64,000 bases of DNA from Sphingobium sp. EM0848 (GCF_013375555.1 NZ_JABXWB010000001.1:2418001-2482000); one strand, 5' to 3'. Numbered from the stretch's first letter, positions 1-10,266 are shown. The notes: generated from the sequence alone by a model not told the origin. Translations and numbers: made by a program.

Positions 1-706
1 CCGCGAGGAAAGCCAGGCCAAGGCGCAGGCGGACGAGGCCCGCTCCAAGGCGGTGGCGGCCGAGGAACAGGTCCAGACCTCCCGCCAGACCGAGATTGCC
101 GAGCGTACCAAGCGGATCGAACTGATCGACGCCGCGCGCGAAGCCGAACGCGCCGCCATCCAGGTCCGGGTCGAGGCCGAGGCGGAAAAACAGGCCGCCG
201 CCGACCGTGCCGAAGCGCTGCGTCTGGCCGCCGAGGGTGAGGCGGAGGCCGCCAAGCTGCGCGCCGAGGCCGACCGGGTCCGCTTCGAGGTGGAGGCCGC
301 AGGGCAACGCGCGGTCAACGAGGCGGCCAACCTCCTGTCCTCCGACCAGATGTCGCTCCAGACCAAGATGGCGCTGCTCAAAGTGCTGCCCGATCTGGTG
401 CGCGAGGCGGCGCGGCCGATGGAGGCGATCGATTCCATCAAGATCGTGCAGGTCGACGGCATCACCGGCTCGAACGGCGATGGCGCGACGGTCATCGCGA
501 ATGGGGAACAGAATCTCGCCAATGCCGCCGTCTCCGCCGCGTTGCGCTATCGCGCCCAGGCGCCGGTGATCGACGGGCTGATGAAGGAACTGGGTCTCGA
601 CGGATCGAGCCTCGACGCTCTGGTCAAGGGCGCGGTCGAAACGCCCGCAGCGTCCATGATCGTTGAGAAAATTGCGCCTGAATCAACCCTCAAGGCTGCG
701 GAATAA
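1..706 (+). CDS. Flotillin family protein, C-terminal part (5' end outside window)
   Basis: The frame is open to the left edge, so only the C-terminal part is present. Roughly the first 100 residues are an Ala/Glu-rich, heptad-like coiled coil (repeated AEAEK, AEGEAEAAK type motifs), as in the region after the SPFH domain of flotillins. A globular tail follows with LLSSDQMSLQTKMALLKVLP and IDSIKIVQVDG, both typical of bacterial flotillin C-termini. Flotillins are membrane-associated scaffolds of functional microdomains. The SPFH domain and any membrane anchor would lie upstream and cannot be checked. The gene is followed at a short distance by the MFS gene on the same strand. Confidence 0.8.
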   Translation, partial: REESQAKAQADEARSKAVAAEEQVQTSRQTEIAERTKRIELIDAAREAERAAIQVRVEAEAEKQAAADRAEALRLAAEGEAEAAKLRAEADRVRFEVEAAGQRAVNEAANLLSSDQMSLQTKMALLKVLPDLVREAARPMEAIDSIKIVQVDGITGSNGDGATVIANGEQNLANAAVSAALRYRAQAPVIDGLMKELGLDGSSLDALVKGAVETPAASMIVEKIAPESTLKAAE

Positions 707-752
707 GCGCTGGAGCTTGGCATCACGCGCCCGGCCCTCTAGGCCAACCGCC

Positions 753-2006
753 ATGTCCGCCCGCCTGCCCCATCGCCGCGCCGCTGCGATCGCCTTCATC
801 CTGGTGACGGCGCTGCTCGACGTCATGTCGATGGGCATCATCATTCCGGTGCTGCCGCAACTCATAGAGACGCTCGCCGGCTCGAACGCCTCGGCGGGGA
901 TGTGGAACGGGCTGTTCGTGGCGCTGTGGGCGGCGATGCAGTTCATCTGCTCGCCGATCATCGGCTCGCTTTCCGACAGTTTCGGGCGGCGGCCGGTGAT
1001 TCTGATCTCCGTCGCGGGGCTGACCCTCGATTTCGTGCTGATGGCGCTGGCGCCCAATCTCTGGTGGCTGGCGGTGGGGCGGATGCTGGCGGGCGTGACC
1101 TCCTCCAGCTTTACGTCGACCTTCGCCTATATGGCCGACATCACGCCGCCTGAAAATCGTGCGCGGGGCTATGGGCTGATCGGGGCGGCCTTCAGCGGCG
1201 GCTTCGTCGCTGGACCGCTGCTGGGCGGCGTGCTGGGCGAGATTTCCTTGCGCGCGCCCTTCTGGACAGCGGCGGGCCTGTCCGGCCTCGCCTTCCTCTA
1301 TGGCCTGTTCGTGCTGCCGGAATCGCTCGACGCGAACAAACGCATGACTTTCTCTTGGAAGCGGGCCAATCCCTTCGGCGCGCTGCAACTGCTCCGCTCG
1401 CATCCGGAACTGTCCAGCCTCGCCATCGTCAATTTCCTGCTCTATTTCGCGCACCACCTCTTCTCGGCCGTATTCGTGCTCTATGCAGGTGACCGCTATG
1501 GCTGGGGCCCGTGGCAGGTGGGGACGCTGCTGGCGCTGGTCGGCCTGATGGACATGGGCGTTCAGGGCGTGCTGGTGGGGCCAGTGGTCAAAAGGCTGGG
1601 CGACCGGACGACGATGGTCATTGGCCTCAGCTTCGGCGCCATCGGCATTCTCGCCATGGGCCTAGCCCCGACCGGCTGGCTGTTCGTCGCGGCCATGTTC
1701 CCCAATGCGCTCTGGGGACTTGCGATGCCGACCATCCAGTCGCTGATGACGCAACGCGTGTCGGAATCCGAGCAAGGGCAACTTCAGGGCGCCAATAACA
1801 GTGTCGGTTCCATCGCCGGAATCCTCTCGCCGCTCTTCTTCGGCGCGATTTATTCGGTGTCGGTGGGGGCAAAGCCGCTCCTTCCCTTCATCGGCAGCGC
1901 TTTCCTGATCGCGGCGGCCGTGCTGGCTGGCGGCGCGCTGCTGGGGTGGATGGCCGGGCGCGGCGATGATGCGGCTTTGCTGGACAAGGACCCCCAAGCG
2001 CTCTAA
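753..2006 (+). CDS. TCR/Tet family MFS drug efflux transporter
   Basis: A 417-residue, very hydrophobic protein with the 12-helix pattern of the major facilitator superfamily. The first helix carries [17 protein letters not shown], matching the TetA-type signature, and the loop after helix 2 has the MFS motif A ([12 protein letters not shown]). It probably exports small hydrophobic compounds by proton antiport across the inner membrane; tetracycline as substrate is not implied. ATG at 753 is chosen over the in-frame TTG at 663 because the latter would overlap the flotillin end and add a basic, non-membrane extension. Only about 50 bases separate it from guaA. Confidence 0.85.
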   Translation: MSARLPHRRAAAIAFILVTALLDVMSMGIIIPVLPQLIETLAGSNASAGMWNGLFVALWAAMQFICSPIIGSLSDSFGRRPVILISVAGLTLDFVLMALAPNLWWLAVGRMLAGVTSSSFTSTFAYMADITPPENRARGYGLIGAAFSGGFVAGPLLGGVLGEISLRAPFWTAAGLSGLAFLYGLFVLPESLDANKRMTFSWKRANPFGALQLLRSHPELSSLAIVNFLLYFAHHLFSAVFVLYAGDRYGWGPWQVGTLLALVGLMDMGVQGVLVGPVVKRLGDRTTMVIGLSFGAIGILAMGLAPTGWLFVAAMFPNALWGLAMPTIQSLMTQRVSESEQGQLQGANNSVGSIAGILSPLFFGAIYSVSVGAKPLLPFIGSAFLIAAAVLAGGALLGWMAGRGDDAALLDKDPQAL

Positions 2007-2053
2007 CCGGGCGCGAATCCCTAACCCCCCTCAGGACAAGTAAAGGCGATTCG

Positions 2054-3613
2054 ATGACGCTGCCCCTACAGGATTCCATTCTCATCGTGGACTTCGGCAG
2101 CCAGGTGACTCAGCTCATCGCCCGCCGTGTCCGCGAAGCCGGGGTCTATTCCGAGATCGCACCCTTCAACAGCGCCGCCGAAGCCTTCGACCGGCTGAAG
2201 CCCAAGGGCATCATCCTCTCGGGCGGCCCTTCCTCGGTGATGTGGGAAGATTCCCCCCGCACCCCGCAGCATTTCTTCGACGCCGGCATTCCGATCCTCG
2301 GCATCTGCTACGGCCAGCAGACGATGATGCAGCAGCTGGGCGGCAATGTCGAAGGCGGCGAGAGCGGCGAATTCGGCCGCGCCTTCATCGAGGTCAAGAA
2401 GACCTGCGCCCTGTTCGACGGCCTCTGGGCCGAGGACGAGCGCCATCAGGTCTGGATGAGCCATGGCGACAAGGTGACGCAGCTCGCCCCCGGCTTCGAG
2501 GTCGTCGCGATCAGCGAGGGCGCGCCCTATGCCATCACCGCGAATGAGGAAAAGCGCTTCTACGCGACCCAGTTCCATCCCGAAGTCGTCCACACCCCCG
2601 ACGGCGCCAGGCTGCTCGCCAATTTCGTGCGCCATGTCTGCGGCCTCAAGGGCGACTGGACCATGGCCGAGTTCCGCGCGACCAAGATTGCGGACATCCA
2701 GGCGCAGGTCGGCGAAGGCCGGGTGATCTGCGGCCTGTCGGGCGGCGTCGACAGCGCCGTGGCGGCCGTGTTGATCCACGAAGCGATCGGCGATCAGCTG
2801 ACCTGCGTGTTCGTCGACCACGGCCTGATGCGGCTGGGCGAGGCGGAGCAGGTCGTCAGCCTCTTCCGCGAACATTATGGCATCAAGCTGGTCCATGTGA
2901 ACGCCGAGGAACGCTTCCTGGGCGGCCTCGCGGGCCTCACGGACCCGGAAAAGAAGCGCAAGTTCATCGGCGGCGAGTTCATCGCCGTGTTCGAGGAAGA
3001 GGCGAAGAAGATCGGCGGCGCGGACTTCCTTGCGCAAGGCACGCTCTATCCCGACGTGATTGAATCGGTGAGCTTCACCGGCGGCCCGTCAGTGACGATC
3101 AAGAGCCACCACAATGTCGGCGGTCTGCCCGAACGCATGAACATGAAGCTGGTCGAACCGCTGCGCGAACTGTTCAAGGACGAAGTGCGCGTGCTGGGCC
3201 GCGAACTCGGCCTGCCGGAGATTTTCGTCGGCCGCCACCCCTTTCCCGGTCCCGGTCTGGCGATCCGCATCCCCGGCGAAGTTGCCAAGGACCGCTGCGA
3301 CATTCTCCGCAAGGCCGATGCCATCTATTTGGAGGAAATCCGCAACGCCGGGCTGTACGATGCGATCTGGCAGGCCTTCGCCGTGCTCCTCCCGGTCCGC
3401 ACCGTGGGCGTGATGGGGGACCACCGCACCTATGACAGCGTCTGCGCGCTACGCGCCGTGACGTCGACCGACGGCATGACGGCGGACATCTATCCCTTCG
3501 ACGCCGCCTTCCTCAGCCGCGTGGCGACACGGATCATCAATGAGGTGAAGGGCATCAACCGCGTGGTTTACGACTATACGTCGAAGCCGCCGGGCACGAT
3601 CGAGTGGGAATGA
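2054..3613 (+). CDS. guaA: GMP synthase (glutamine-hydrolysing)
   Basis: GuaA makes GMP from XMP, glutamine and ATP in cytosolic purine synthesis. At 519 residues it has the usual length. The N-terminal class I amidotransferase domain shows the catalytic Cys at about residue 85 (GICYGQQ) and the FHPE His/Glu pair. The ATP pyrophosphatase domain begins with the P-loop LSGGVDS near residue 228. The C-terminal dimerisation domain ends with the family-typical PPGTIEWE. An intrinsic terminator follows about 50 bases after the stop, so the gene ends its transcription unit. Confidence 0.98.
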   Translation: MTLPLQDSILIVDFGSQVTQLIARRVREAGVYSEIAPFNSAAEAFDRLKPKGIILSGGPSSVMWEDSPRTPQHFFDAGIPILGICYGQQTMMQQLGGNVEGGESGEFGRAFIEVKKTCALFDGLWAEDERHQVWMSHGDKVTQLAPGFEVVAISEGAPYAITANEEKRFYATQFHPEVVHTPDGARLLANFVRHVCGLKGDWTMAEFRATKIADIQAQVGEGRVICGLSGGVDSAVAAVLIHEAIGDQLTCVFVDHGLMRLGEAEQVVSLFREHYGIKLVHVNAEERFLGGLAGLTDPEKKRKFIGGEFIAVFEEEAKKIGGADFLAQGTLYPDVIESVSFTGGPSVTIKSHHNVGGLPERMNMKLVEPLRELFKDEVRVLGRELGLPEIFVGRHPFPGPGLAIRIPGEVAKDRCDILRKADAIYLEEIRNAGLYDAIWQAFAVLLPVRTVGVMGDHRTYDSVCALRAVTSTDGMTADIYPFDAAFLSRVATRIINEVKGINRVVYDYTSKPPGTIEWE

Positions 3614-3660
3614 TTTGGCGTCCGGCACCGACTGGCAGCTAACAGCACAAAATGAGAGCC

Positions 3661-3688
3661 AAGCCCGCAGAGATGCGGGCTTTTTCTT
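3661..3688 (+). terminator. Intrinsic terminator after guaA
   Basis: A perfect 9-bp stem (AAGCCCGCA / TGCGGGCTT) with a GAGA tetraloop is followed by a T-rich tract (TTTTTCTT). It lies 48 bases after the guaA stop. Confidence 0.85.
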
Positions 3689-3867
3689 GGTCTGGTATAG
3701 ACTGCACGGAGCCCTTTTGCGGCTGTCAATCAGGTCGTCAGCCGCCCATCGGGGCCGCATTTTCTGTTCCACAGGATGATCTTGAGCGCTCGGAGCGTCG
3801 CTTGACCGAGGGACATCGTCTCCCCCCGCGATTTATGTTCTTGGATTACAATGCTTCCGGGAAAAAC

Positions 3868-3957
<90 letters not shown>

Positions 3958-4079
3958 GCAGAAGGTCCGGCGCATGCCGTCCCGGTCGAGCGGCGGCCAT
4001 TAGCGAATGATTTCGACCTTGCCAAGCGCCCGCGAGCATTTTTCTTGTGTCAGGCCATAAGCATCCTAAATTGCGTCAT

Positions 4080-4451
4080 ATGAACGACACGATTCAGATT
4101 TTCGGCCCCGATGTTTCCGCCCCGCAAATCGTCCACGCCCGCTTCAGCATCGGGGACGTGGTACAGCATCGGCGCTTCGGCTTTCGGGGCGTGGTGTTCG
4201 ATATCGATCCCGTCTTCGCCAACACCGAGGAATGGTATCAGGCCATTCCCGAGGATGTCCGGCCTGACAAGCACCAGCCCTTCTACCACCTGCTCGCGGA
4301 AAATGGCGAAACCAGCTATGTCGCCTATGTCAGCCAGCAAAATCTGATCGCGGACGACAGCGATGAGCCTGTCGACCACCCGGCCATCGCCGGCATGTTC
4401 GGCACCTATGCCCATGGCAAATACCAGCTGCGCCCGCTCCACCGGCACTAG
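4080..4451 (+). CDS. hspQ: Heat shock protein HspQ (YccV-like)
   Basis: A 123-residue protein containing the HspQ/YccV (hemimethylated-DNA-binding-like) domain. Visible signatures are FSIGDVVQHRRFGFRGVVFDIDP, split here as FSIGDVVQHR and FGFRGVVFDIDP, followed by W-Y-x-x-I-P and QPFYHLLAEN, then AYVSQQNL. In enterobacteria HspQ promotes degradation of certain proteins and acts as a specificity factor for Lon; the role here is by family only. ATG 4080 is chosen over the upstream in-frame ATG 4047 because homology begins at the later start. Its 3' end overlaps the next gene. Confidence 0.85.
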   Translation: MNDTIQIFGPDVSAPQIVHARFSIGDVVQHRRFGFRGVVFDIDPVFANTEEWYQAIPEDVRPDKHQPFYHLLAENGETSYVAYVSQQNLIADDSDEPVDHPAIAGMFGTYAHGKYQLRPLHRH

Positions 4452-5181
4452 GGGGTCGGGCGGGGGGCTGCTCGCGGCCGCTCTCCTGCTGCTCGCGCCG
4501 GCTTGGCCGCTGCGCGCCGCCGATCCGCAAGTCCCATCGCTCAAGGTCAACGCCGACCCCAGCTTCCCCTTCTCCCGCGAGATCGAGGCCTTCGCAAAGG
4601 CCAATGAGGCGGGACCGCCCGTCACCGACGCCACGCTGTTCCTTGGCAGCTCCAGCATCCGCCTGTGGGACATATCGGGCAGCTTCCCGGACATCGGCAC
4701 GGTCAATCGCGGCTTCGGCGGCGCCACCACGTCCGATGTGCTGCACTATTACAAGCACCTGCTGCCCAAGGCGAAGCCGCGCTCCATCCTCGTCTATGTC
4801 GGCGAAAACGATCTGGCCGCCGGCGCCACCCCGGCGGAGGTCGCCCATAATGTCCTGACCCTGCTCCGGCAGCTTCGTACCGATTATCCCAAGGCCCATA
4901 TCGCCTATCTTTCGCTCAAGCCCAGTCCGATCCGCTGGACGCTCTGGCCGAAAATGGCGGCGGTCAACATGACTGTGGCGGCACGCGGGCGGGTGTCCGG
5001 CTTCGATTATCTGGATGTGGGCCGCGTGCTGCTGGCGCCTGACGGTCTGCCCGACGCCTCACTGTTCCGGGCAGACGGGCTGCACATGAATCCACGCGGC
5101 TACACGCTCTGGACCAGGCTGGTCGACGCCTATCTGGACGGGGCCGTGGCCGCTGACCGCAAGCCGACCTCCCCCTCCTGA
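4414..5181 (+). CDS. Secreted SGNH/GDSL-type hydrolase
   Basis: A probable exported esterase-type hydrolase. The four SGNH blocks are visible: LFLGSSSIRLW (nucleophile Ser), NRGFGGATTSD (Gly), VYVGENDLAAG (Asn) and DGLHMNPRGY (Asp-His dyad). The N-terminus has a hydrophobic LLAAALLLLAPAWPLRAA segment fitting a cleavable signal peptide. The substrate cannot be predicted. ATG 4414 (or 4408) lies inside the hspQ tail, giving an out-of-frame overlap of about 38 bases, which suggests translational coupling. Confidence 0.8.
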   Translation: MANTSCARSTGTRGSGGGLLAAALLLLAPAWPLRAADPQVPSLKVNADPSFPFSREIEAFAKANEAGPPVTDATLFLGSSSIRLWDISGSFPDIGTVNRGFGGATTSDVLHYYKHLLPKAKPRSILVYVGENDLAAGATPAEVAHNVLTLLRQLRTDYPKAHIAYLSLKPSPIRWTLWPKMAAVNMTVAARGRVSGFDYLDVGRVLLAPDGLPDASLFRADGLHMNPRGYTLWTRLVDAYLDGAVAADRKPTSPS

Positions 5182-5261
5182 ATCACTTTCCGATTGATCC
5201 ACGCCCAAGCAACATTATTACCAGACGTTTATAAAACAGGCGCAGGCAAGGGAACCAACCA

Positions 5262-7241
5262 GTGAGTAGTGAAGCGATAGGCGATTCGGCCAAAACGGCC
5301 CCCATGGCGGAGCTGACGCTTCGCGGCGTCATATTGGGCGCGCTCATCACCCTGCTGTTCACAGCGGCGAACGTCTATCTGGGCCTGAAGATCGGCCTGA
5401 CCTTCGCCACGTCGATCCCGGCCGCCGTCATTTCCATGGCGGTGCTGCGCCTGTTCGCGACCGGCACGATCCTGGAAAACAACATCGTCCAGACCATTGC
5501 CTCCGCGGCAGGCACGCTGTCGGCGATCATCTTCGTGCTGCCCGGCCTTGTCATCATCGGCTGGTGGCAGGGTTTCCCCTATTGGCTGAGCGCCTTCACC
5601 ATCGCCCTGGGCGGTATATTGGGCGTCATGTATTCGGTGCCGCTGCGCCGTGCGCTGGTGACCGGCTCCGACCTCCCCTATCCCGAGGGTGTCGCCGCTG
5701 CCGAGGTGCTGAAAGTCGGCGCCGGTTCGCGCGAGGGACTGGAAGAGAATAAGCGCGGCCTCGCCGCCATCGTCGCCAGTTCGGTCGCCGCCGCCGCTTT
5801 CTCGATCCTCGCAAAGACCCGCCTGATCGCGGAGGAAGCCGCCACCTTCTTCAAATTCGGCGCGGGCGCCACCAGCGTTTCCACCAGCTTCTCCATGGCC
5901 CTGATCGGCGTCGGCCATCTGGTCGGCCTGTCGGTGGGCGTCGCCATGTTCTTCGGCCTGCTGATCAGCTGGATCGGCCTCGTCCCCACCCTCACCGCCC
6001 CACTGCCCTCCGGCGCCGACTTGGCGGAGATCGTCGGCACCACCTTCCGCATGAAGGCGCGCTTCATCGGCGCGGGCACCATCGGCGTTGCGGCGATATG
6101 GACCCTACTCAAGATCCTTGGCCCCATCGTCAGCGGAATCCGATCCGCCATGGCCGCCGCCAGGGTGCGCAAGGCGGGCAATGCCAGCCTGCTCGACCTC
6201 ACCGAACGCGACCTGCCCATCGGCATCGTCGGCGGCACCATCCTCGCTTCGCTGGTCCCCATCGCAGTGCTGCTGTGGATGTTCGCGCAGGGCGGTCCCA
6301 TCGCGCTTAATCCGGTGCCGATCATCGCCCTGACGCTGGCCTATATTCTGGTCGCGGGCATCGTGATCGCGTCGGTCTGCGGCTATATGGCGGGCCTGAT
6401 CGGCGCGTCGAACAGCCCGATCTCCGGCGTCGGCATCCTTGCGGTGCTGGGCGCGTCGCTGATCCTCGCGGCGATCTACGGATCGGGCGGCGATCCGAAA
6501 CAGAGCGAGGCGCTCATCGCCTATGCCCTGTTCGTGACCGCCATCATCTTTGGCGTCGCGACCATTTCCAACGACAATCTTCAGGACCTGAAGACCGGCC
6601 AGCTCATCGGCGCGACCCCGTGGAAGCAGCAGATCGCCCTTGTCCTCGGCGTGATCTTCGGCGCGCTGGTGATCCCGCCGGTGCTGGACCTGCTCAACAG
6701 CGCCTTCGGCTTCGCGGGCGCGCCGGGCGCCAAGGCCAGCGCCCTCCCGGCCCCGCAGGCCGCGCTCATCTCCGCGCTGGCCAAGGGCGTGCTGGGCGGC
6801 GATCTCGACTGGAACCTCATCGGCTTCGGCGCGGGCATCGGCGTGATCGTCGTCGCCATTGACGAACTGCTGGGCAAGGCGGGCAAGCTGCGCCTGCCGC
6901 CGCTCGCCGTCGGCATGGGCATCTACCTGCCCATGGCGCTGACGCTGCTGATCCCGGTCGGCGCGGTGATCGGCCATCTCTACAACCGCTGGGCGCTGCG
7001 CCAGTCCAACCCCGAATTTGCGGAGCGCATGGGCGTGCTGATGGCGACCGGCTTCATTGTCGGCGAAAGCCTGTTCGGCGTCGCCTTCGCCGGCATCGTC
7101 GCGGCGACCGACAGCGATGCGCCGCTGGCGCTGGTGGCGGAGAATGCGTGGGCGGTTCCGCTGTCGGTGGTTGCCTTCTTCGGCGTTATCGCGGCGCTCT
7201 ACGGGCGCCTGCGCCGCTGGGCCAGTGCGCCCTTGGGGTAA
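5262..7241 (+). CDS. OPT family oligopeptide transporter
   Basis: A 659-residue polytopic inner-membrane protein with many long hydrophobic helices and the OPT landmarks ELTLRGVILGALITLLFTAANVYLG, seen in pieces ELTLRGVILGAL and TAANVYLGLKIGL, plus PYPEGVAAAEVL and SVCGYMAGLIGASNSPISG. The family imports oligopeptides or metal chelates by proton coupling. The start is a GTG at 5262, followed by SSEAIGDSAK before the first helix; no in-frame ATG fits better upstream. It converges on the TonB receptor gene, with one hairpin between them. Confidence 0.9.
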   Translation: MSSEAIGDSAKTAPMAELTLRGVILGALITLLFTAANVYLGLKIGLTFATSIPAAVISMAVLRLFATGTILENNIVQTIASAAGTLSAIIFVLPGLVIIGWWQGFPYWLSAFTIALGGILGVMYSVPLRRALVTGSDLPYPEGVAAAEVLKVGAGSREGLEENKRGLAAIVASSVAAAAFSILAKTRLIAEEAATFFKFGAGATSVSTSFSMALIGVGHLVGLSVGVAMFFGLLISWIGLVPTLTAPLPSGADLAEIVGTTFRMKARFIGAGTIGVAAIWTLLKILGPIVSGIRSAMAAARVRKAGNASLLDLTERDLPIGIVGGTILASLVPIAVLLWMFAQGGPIALNPVPIIALTLAYILVAGIVIASVCGYMAGLIGASNSPISGVGILAVLGASLILAAIYGSGGDPKQSEALIAYALFVTAIIFGVATISNDNLQDLKTGQLIGATPWKQQIALVLGVIFGALVIPPVLDLLNSAFGFAGAPGAKASALPAPQAALISALAKGVLGGDLDWNLIGFGAGIGVIVVAIDELLGKAGKLRLPPLAVGMGIYLPMALTLLIPVGAVIGHLYNRWALRQSNPEFAERMGVLMATGFIVGESLFGVAFAGIVAATDSDAPLALVAENAWAVPLSVVAFFGVIAALYGRLRRWASAPLG

Positions 7242-7267
7242 GGCGGAAACGGCCGCAGCCGCCCGAC

Positions 7268-7298
7268 AAAAAAGGGGGCCGCCCCAAGGCAGCCCCCC
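7268..7298 (-). terminator. Terminator between convergent OPT and TonB receptor genes
   Basis: GGGGGC-C-GCC-CCAA-GGC-A-GCCCCC forms a 9-bp stem with one internal mismatch. On the minus strand it is followed by a run of six T (AAAAAA on the plus strand), so it best serves the TonB receptor gene. It may also stop read-through from the other side. Confidence 0.8.
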
Positions 7299-7320
7299 TT
7301 ATCAATCCCCTTCTGCCGGA

Positions 7321-10086
7321 TCAGAAAGTGACCCGGATGCCCCCCGTATAGCGCCGGCCAAAGCGTTCCCACTCGATCGTCTGTCCAGTGGTGCTCTTGC
7401 TCGGAATGCCCGTAGCGGTCAGCAGGCTGCCCGGATCGGAGAAGCGGCGACCCGGATGGTTGAGCAGGTTCGACGCGTCGAAATAGATCTCGAAATTCTT
7501 CGTGACCGCATAGCGCGCCGAGAAATCCAGCTCATCATCCGAGTCCCAATAGGTGTCGCCCGCGTCGGCCAGCGTATCGGCGATCGTGTCCAGCCACTTG
7601 CTGCGATTCTGATATTGCAGGCGCAGCGACAGGCCATATTTCTCGTAATATCCGCCGATATTATAGACGAAGTCGGACGTACCGGGCAGCCGAACCTTGC
7701 GCGCCGGGATGCCGTCGACGCCGGGCTTTTCGACCCGGCTATTGTTCAGCGTCACATTGGCCGAGATGCCAAAGCCGCCAAGGAATGAGGGCAGACCCAG
7801 GCTTTCGGTCCATGGCTCAAGCTGGAACTGCGCCGCGGCCTCCATACCATAGATGCGGCCCGACCCGCCATTGGCGATGCCGGTGAAGATATAGGTCGAC
7901 CGGTCGAAACCATCGCCGTCGGGCGCATGCGAATTGAAGACACGGCTTTGCCGGTACAGCACATCCTCGACATGCTTGTAAAAGGCGCCGACCATCAGAT
8001 AGCCCTGCGGCTTCACATACCATTCGAAATAGGCGTCCACGCCATAGGCGCGCTCAGGCTTCACCGCCGGATTGCCACCGGAAATCGATCCCTCGCCAAG
8101 ATCGCTGATGACGACATTGGGCCGCATCTGGTCGTAATCGGCACGTGCGGCACCGCTGTTGAACGACAGGCGCAGCTTCTTCCTATCGTCGATATTATAA
8201 TTGATATGCAGGCTGGGGAAGGCGAGGGTCTGGCTCGCTTCGGCGGTTACGCCCGTGGCGAAGCCGTGATTCCTGATATGCTCGACGCGGACGCCGCCGA
8301 CCGCCGAACCCCAGTCATAGTTCACCGTCCCCATCAGGAAGCCGGCGAACACCTCTTCACGCACCCTGTAGTTGTTGCCGGTGTTCGGCGTGAAGGCATA
8401 GGCCGCCCGCGCCGCAGCCGACGCCGCGCGCATCTTGTCGGTATCGAAATAGCGGAAGGTGTAGCCCATGGGAATCTTGCCCAGGAACGCCTGATCGGTG
8501 GAGAACTGATTATAATCGGTCGGCATGATCGTCGCGGCCTGCGCGGCGTTGAGCGTGATCTGTTGTTCGTCGGCCGTCTTGGTGCGGCGGTCATATTGGA
8601 AACCCGCCTTCAGCGTCGCATGCTCCAGTTCGCGGGCCAGCACGACGCGGCCGGTATAAGCCTTGGTCGTGTCCACCGCGTCGAGCACGGTGAAGCCGGA
8701 CAGCGGCTTGGTGAAATCGTCGATCGCCGTCACCTGCGCCCCGGCGGTGTAGCGCGTCGGGCTGGCCAGTTGCAGCGTGCGATAGAGCGTCAGGCGCGAA
8801 AGATTGGGATCGCTGAAATCATAGGCGACGGTCGGGCGCAGGGTGCGCGTGCTGGGGCTGTCCCAGGTCGCCTCGCCCACCACCGAGCGGTCATCCTTCG
8901 ATTCGGTGTAATTGCCGACCCAGCTCAGCTTCCAGCCGTCGGCAAACTCATGGTCGCCCGCCAGCGTGTTGGTGAAGATCGACTGACGGAAAGCCCGCAG
9001 CGTCGAGCGTTGACGGATGTCGATGCCATAAACCGCGCCCTGCTGCGGCGTGTTGCCGATGCAGACATCGGCATAGCCGCTGGTCGTGGGCGTGGTGTTC
9101 ACCGTGGTCGGGCAGGCTGCCGTGTTGGCGACGAGATCGCCCTGCCGGTCATCCAGATCGAAGCGGTAATTGTCGCGCGCTTCGTCGTCGGTGAAGATGG
9201 TGTAGACCGAGCGTAGCGAAATGCTGTTGTCCGCATCCGGCTTCCAGTCGACGCGGCCCGACACTGACCAGTTCTTGCGCGTCAGGCGATAGAGCTTGTT
9301 TTCCGCCTCATGCGCCCAGAAGCGGCTCTGATAGCCGGGGCGACGGTCCTGACTGACCTGCTCATAGTCGTTCTCGAAATTGTCGGTGACCATGTTGCGT
9401 TCATAATAGCTGCCCGACAGCAGCACGCCGATTTCACCGATGCCGGTCTGGAATCGGTCGGAAACGACCAGCGCGCCTTCATATTCCCGCTTGTCGCCAA
9501 GCTCGGCAAAGCCAAGGCCGCCCTTGCCCGCCAGATGGAACCCATCATAGTCGAAGGCCGAACGGGTGATGACGTTGACATTGCCCGCAACCGTCTCGCC
9601 CGGCATGTCGGGCGTCACCGCCTTCGACACGATGATCTTGCCCGCAATGGCGGATGGAATGGAATCGAAACGAGCGTCGCGGCCTTCCGGGCTCACCACA
9701 TTGATGCCGTCGAAGGACAGGGTGGTCCAGGTCTTGGGCGCACCGCGCAGGTTGATATAGCGGGCCTGCCCCTGGTCGCGCTCGACGCTGATGCCCGGCA
9801 GGCGGCTGGCGGCCTGGGCAATATTCTGGTCAGGCAGGCGGCCCACGGAATCCGACGCCGCGACCGTGACGAGCGAATCCCAATTCTTCTGGATTTCCAG
9901 CGCTGCGGCTTCGGACTCAGCGATCGGGCGCGTGCCGGTAACGACAATCTGGCCCATATCCTCTTCAACGGCAGGCGCCTGCGCCATGGCGTCCGACGAC
10001 GCCAGCGCCCAGCCTGCGATACCGCACACCAGGCTCAGGCGAACGAATGTGGCGCCGGCGCGCCGCCGGGCGAATTTATGCTGCAT
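7321..10086 (-). CDS. TonB-dependent outer-membrane receptor, phytase-linked
   Basis: A 921-residue outer-membrane receptor. A signal peptide ending near DAMAQA is followed by a TonB-box-like IVVTGTRP segment. The plug domain (VGRLPDQNIAQAASRLPGISVERDQGQARYINLRG region) contains the typical RLPDQNIAEA-like motif of sphingomonad/Caulobacter receptors. A 22-strand-size barrel ends in the C-terminal Phe (GGIRVTF). It is transcribed divergently from a beta-propeller phytase, with a PHO-box-like site on its own side of the intergenic region. Uptake of a phosphorylated inositol or other phosphate-rich ligand is therefore a reasonable inference, but it is unproven. Confidence 0.93.
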   Translation of the reverse strand: MQHKFARRRAGATFVRLSLVCGIAGWALASSDAMAQAPAVEEDMGQIVVTGTRPIAESEAAALEIQKNWDSLVTVAASDSVGRLPDQNIAQAASRLPGISVERDQGQARYINLRGAPKTWTTLSFDGINVVSPEGRDARFDSIPSAIAGKIIVSKAVTPDMPGETVAGNVNVITRSAFDYDGFHLAGKGGLGFAELGDKREYEGALVVSDRFQTGIGEIGVLLSGSYYERNMVTDNFENDYEQVSQDRRPGYQSRFWAHEAENKLYRLTRKNWSVSGRVDWKPDADNSISLRSVYTIFTDDEARDNYRFDLDDRQGDLVANTAACPTTVNTTPTTSGYADVCIGNTPQQGAVYGIDIRQRSTLRAFRQSIFTNTLAGDHEFADGWKLSWVGNYTESKDDRSVVGEATWDSPSTRTLRPTVAYDFSDPNLSRLTLYRTLQLASPTRYTAGAQVTAIDDFTKPLSGFTVLDAVDTTKAYTGRVVLARELEHATLKAGFQYDRRTKTADEQQITLNAAQAATIMPTDYNQFSTDQAFLGKIPMGYTFRYFDTDKMRAASAAARAAYAFTPNTGNNYRVREEVFAGFLMGTVNYDWGSAVGGVRVEHIRNHGFATGVTAEASQTLAFPSLHINYNIDDRKKLRLSFNSGAARADYDQMRPNVVISDLGEGSISGGNPAVKPERAYGVDAYFEWYVKPQGYLMVGAFYKHVEDVLYRQSRVFNSHAPDGDGFDRSTYIFTGIANGGSGRIYGMEAAAQFQLEPWTESLGLPSFLGGFGISANVTLNNSRVEKPGVDGIPARKVRLPGTSDFVYNIGGYYEKYGLSLRLQYQNRSKWLDTIADTLADAGDTYWDSDDELDFSARYAVTKNFEIYFDASNLLNHPGRRFSDPGSLLTATGIPSKSTTGQTIEWERFGRRYTGGIRVTF

Positions 10087-10169
10087 GATATCCCCCTGTT
10101 GAACCAGCCATTTCGGAATGGCTTGGCGGGGGCTCTAGGGCGGGCGGAATACAACAGCATGAAATTGGA

Positions 10170-10187
10170 GTGACAGATCAGTGACAT
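10170..10187 (-). promoter_or_regulatory. PHO-box-like site facing the TonB receptor
   Basis: On the minus strand the site reads ATGTCACTGATCTGTCAC, two 7-mers with an 11-base period separated by 4 bases. The architecture matches the PhoB consensus CTGTCAT-N4-CTGTCAT, with 11 of 14 half-site positions matching. It lies about 83 bases upstream of the TonB receptor start. Confidence 0.6.
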
Positions 10188-10210
10188 GCTGACCGGTATT
10201 TTCGCCTGAG

Positions 10211-10228
10211 ATGTCATATCGCCGTCAT
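10211..10228 (+). promoter_or_regulatory. PHO-box-like site facing the phytase
   Basis: On the plus strand the site reads ATGTCATATCGCCGTCAT, again two 7-mers with an 11-base period and 12 of 14 half-site matches to CTGTCAT-N4-CTGTCAT. It lies 38 bases before the preferred phytase start at 10267. It would sit almost on top of the alternative start at 10234, which favours the later start. Confidence 0.6.
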
Positions 10229-10266
10229 GGAGCATGTCCAAGACGCGCCGCAAAACGGGGGAATTC

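Noticed and set aside
10234..10266. Earlier phytase start at ATG 10234.
   Set aside because: It would begin 6 bases after the PHO-box-like site, leaving no room for a promoter. ATG 10267 has a better RBS. It is not fully excluded, since it would supply a basic signal-peptide n-region.
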